From Puniceicoccales bacterium (GTDB lineage Bacteria; Verrucomicrobiota; Verrucomicrobiia; Opitutales; JAIRKQ01), in assembly GCA_031288455.1 (NCBI GenBank), contig JAITRI010000063.1, positions 1-5,449 of the forward strand: a DNA stretch of 5,449 bases. The letters run 5' to 3'. The notes under the pieces were generated by a model, which worked only from the letters and a program-made list of their open reading frames with translations, did not search any database and was not told the origin of the DNA. Numbering within the stretch: position 1 is the stretch's first letter; every line of letters starts with the position of its first letter. Below are positions 4,965 to 5,449 of this stretch, one piece after another. Position numbers and translations under genes: made by a program.

Positions 4965-5449
4965 ATGGGGAGCACCACCGAGAGAATAAGCGTCAAATTG
5001 ATACTGCTGAATTCCAGAAATGAACTGGCGCTGCTGTGCATCGATGACGAAAACATAAGAGGGACGGACGGCAAGTACGGCGGGCGTTTCTGGAACATGG
5101 TGGGAGGCAAGATCGAAGATGGCGAGACATTGCTCGATGCCGCAGCACGCGAGCTCTTCGAAGAAACCGGCATTGTCAAGGAGGATGTGAAATTCGGCCC
5201 TGAGGTGTGGTTCGGCGCCGTTGATTTGCTGCTGAAAGGCGTCCAGACAACGGTGAAACAGCGATTCGTGGTCGCGCGAACGAAGGCGATGGACCTCGAC
5301 GCTTCACATCTGACAGAGAACGAAAAACTCACCGTCAAGGAACTTAGATGGTTCCCCATTGGCGACATAGCATCCGGCGTCGAAAAAATATATCCGGTGA
5401 GCCTTTCCAAACATCTCCCGCACATAATCGCAGGCAACTATCCGGCAGT
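4965..5449 (+). CDS. NUDIX hydrolase, 3'-truncated by the window edge
   Basis: Hydrolyses a nucleoside diphosphate linked to another moiety, with Mg2+ bound at the NUDIX box; the substrate is undetermined. 161 codons are visible and no stop is reached. The product begins MGSTTERISVKLILL, a typical first beta strand, and carries a perfect NUDIX box G-x5-E-x7-R-E-L-x-E-E-x-G-I at residues 48-70 (positions 5106-5174, with GGKIEDGE and RELFEETGI). Downstream QRFVVARTKAMDLD, then E-N-E-K-L and LRWFPIGDI, complete the NUDIX fold. ATG 4965 is the first ATG in the frame; it has no Shine-Dalgarno site, so initiation may be weak or leaderless. An upstream ATG at 4940 is in another frame and gives only a 28-residue peptide. 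It is transcribed divergently from trxB. A nucleotide-pool sanitising role (MutT-like) would suit the redox neighbourhood but is inference. Confidence 0.92.
   Translation, partial: MGSTTERISVKLILLNSRNELALLCIDDENIRGTDGKYGGRFWNMVGGKIEDGETLLDAAARELFEETGIVKEDVKFGPEVWFGAVDLLLKGVQTTVKQRFVVARTKAMDLDASHLTENEKLTVKELRWFPIGDIASGVEKIYPVSLSKHLPHIIAGNYPA

Noticed and set aside
4859..5437. A 192-codon minus-strand ORF overlapping the trxB start
   Set aside because: It is antisense to the NUDIX gene, which has a perfect NUDIX box on the plus strand; the antisense translation is Ser-rich without recognisable motifs.

Overview
The window carries three blocks. (1) Positions 1-2160, plus strand: a visibly A/T-rich accessory region encoding a protein with a Josephin-type (ataxin-3/JOSD-like) cysteine protease signature, a deubiquitinase fold typical of eukaryotes. 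It is preceded by a short hypothetical ORF that appears to be the N-terminal part of the same, once longer, gene. The two ORFs are joined by a coding-like stretch in the third frame, so two single-base frameshifts separate them. (2) Positions 2288-4862, minus strand: a tight cluster trxB - mcsA - mcsB, encoding thioredoxin reductase, the zinc-finger/UVR activator McsA and the protein-arginine kinase McsB. (3) Positions 4965 to the right edge, plus strand: a NUDIX hydrolase that runs out of the window.

The organism is a bacterium. McsA/McsB pairs are best known from Firmicutes, where they sit in ctsR-mcsA-mcsB-clpC operons, and also occur in the PVC group (Chlamydiae and relatives). Here ctsR and clpC are not adjacent and trxB takes the upstream position. 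Together with a eukaryote-like deubiquitinase candidate, this fits a host-associated, possibly intracellular PVC-type bacterium. That placement is inference and the sequence does not prove it.

The minus-strand cluster looks like one transcription unit: gaps are about 12 nt (trxB-mcsA) and 7-13 nt (mcsA-mcsB), with Shine-Dalgarno sequences in both gaps. The likely theme is redox and protein-quality stress. TrxB keeps thioredoxin reduced, McsA has four CXXC motifs, and McsB tags arginines for Clp-dependent degradation. The divergent NUDIX gene could fit a damage-sanitation role, but its substrate cannot be read from sequence.

The main points of interest are the Josephin-like protein (Cys138, His423, Asp439 in the 700-2160 ORF) with its very long insertion between catalytic Cys and His, the duplicated module and frameshifts upstream of it, and the non-standard trxB-mcsAB linkage. 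No RNA genes, CRISPR arrays, insertion sequences or convincing terminators were seen.
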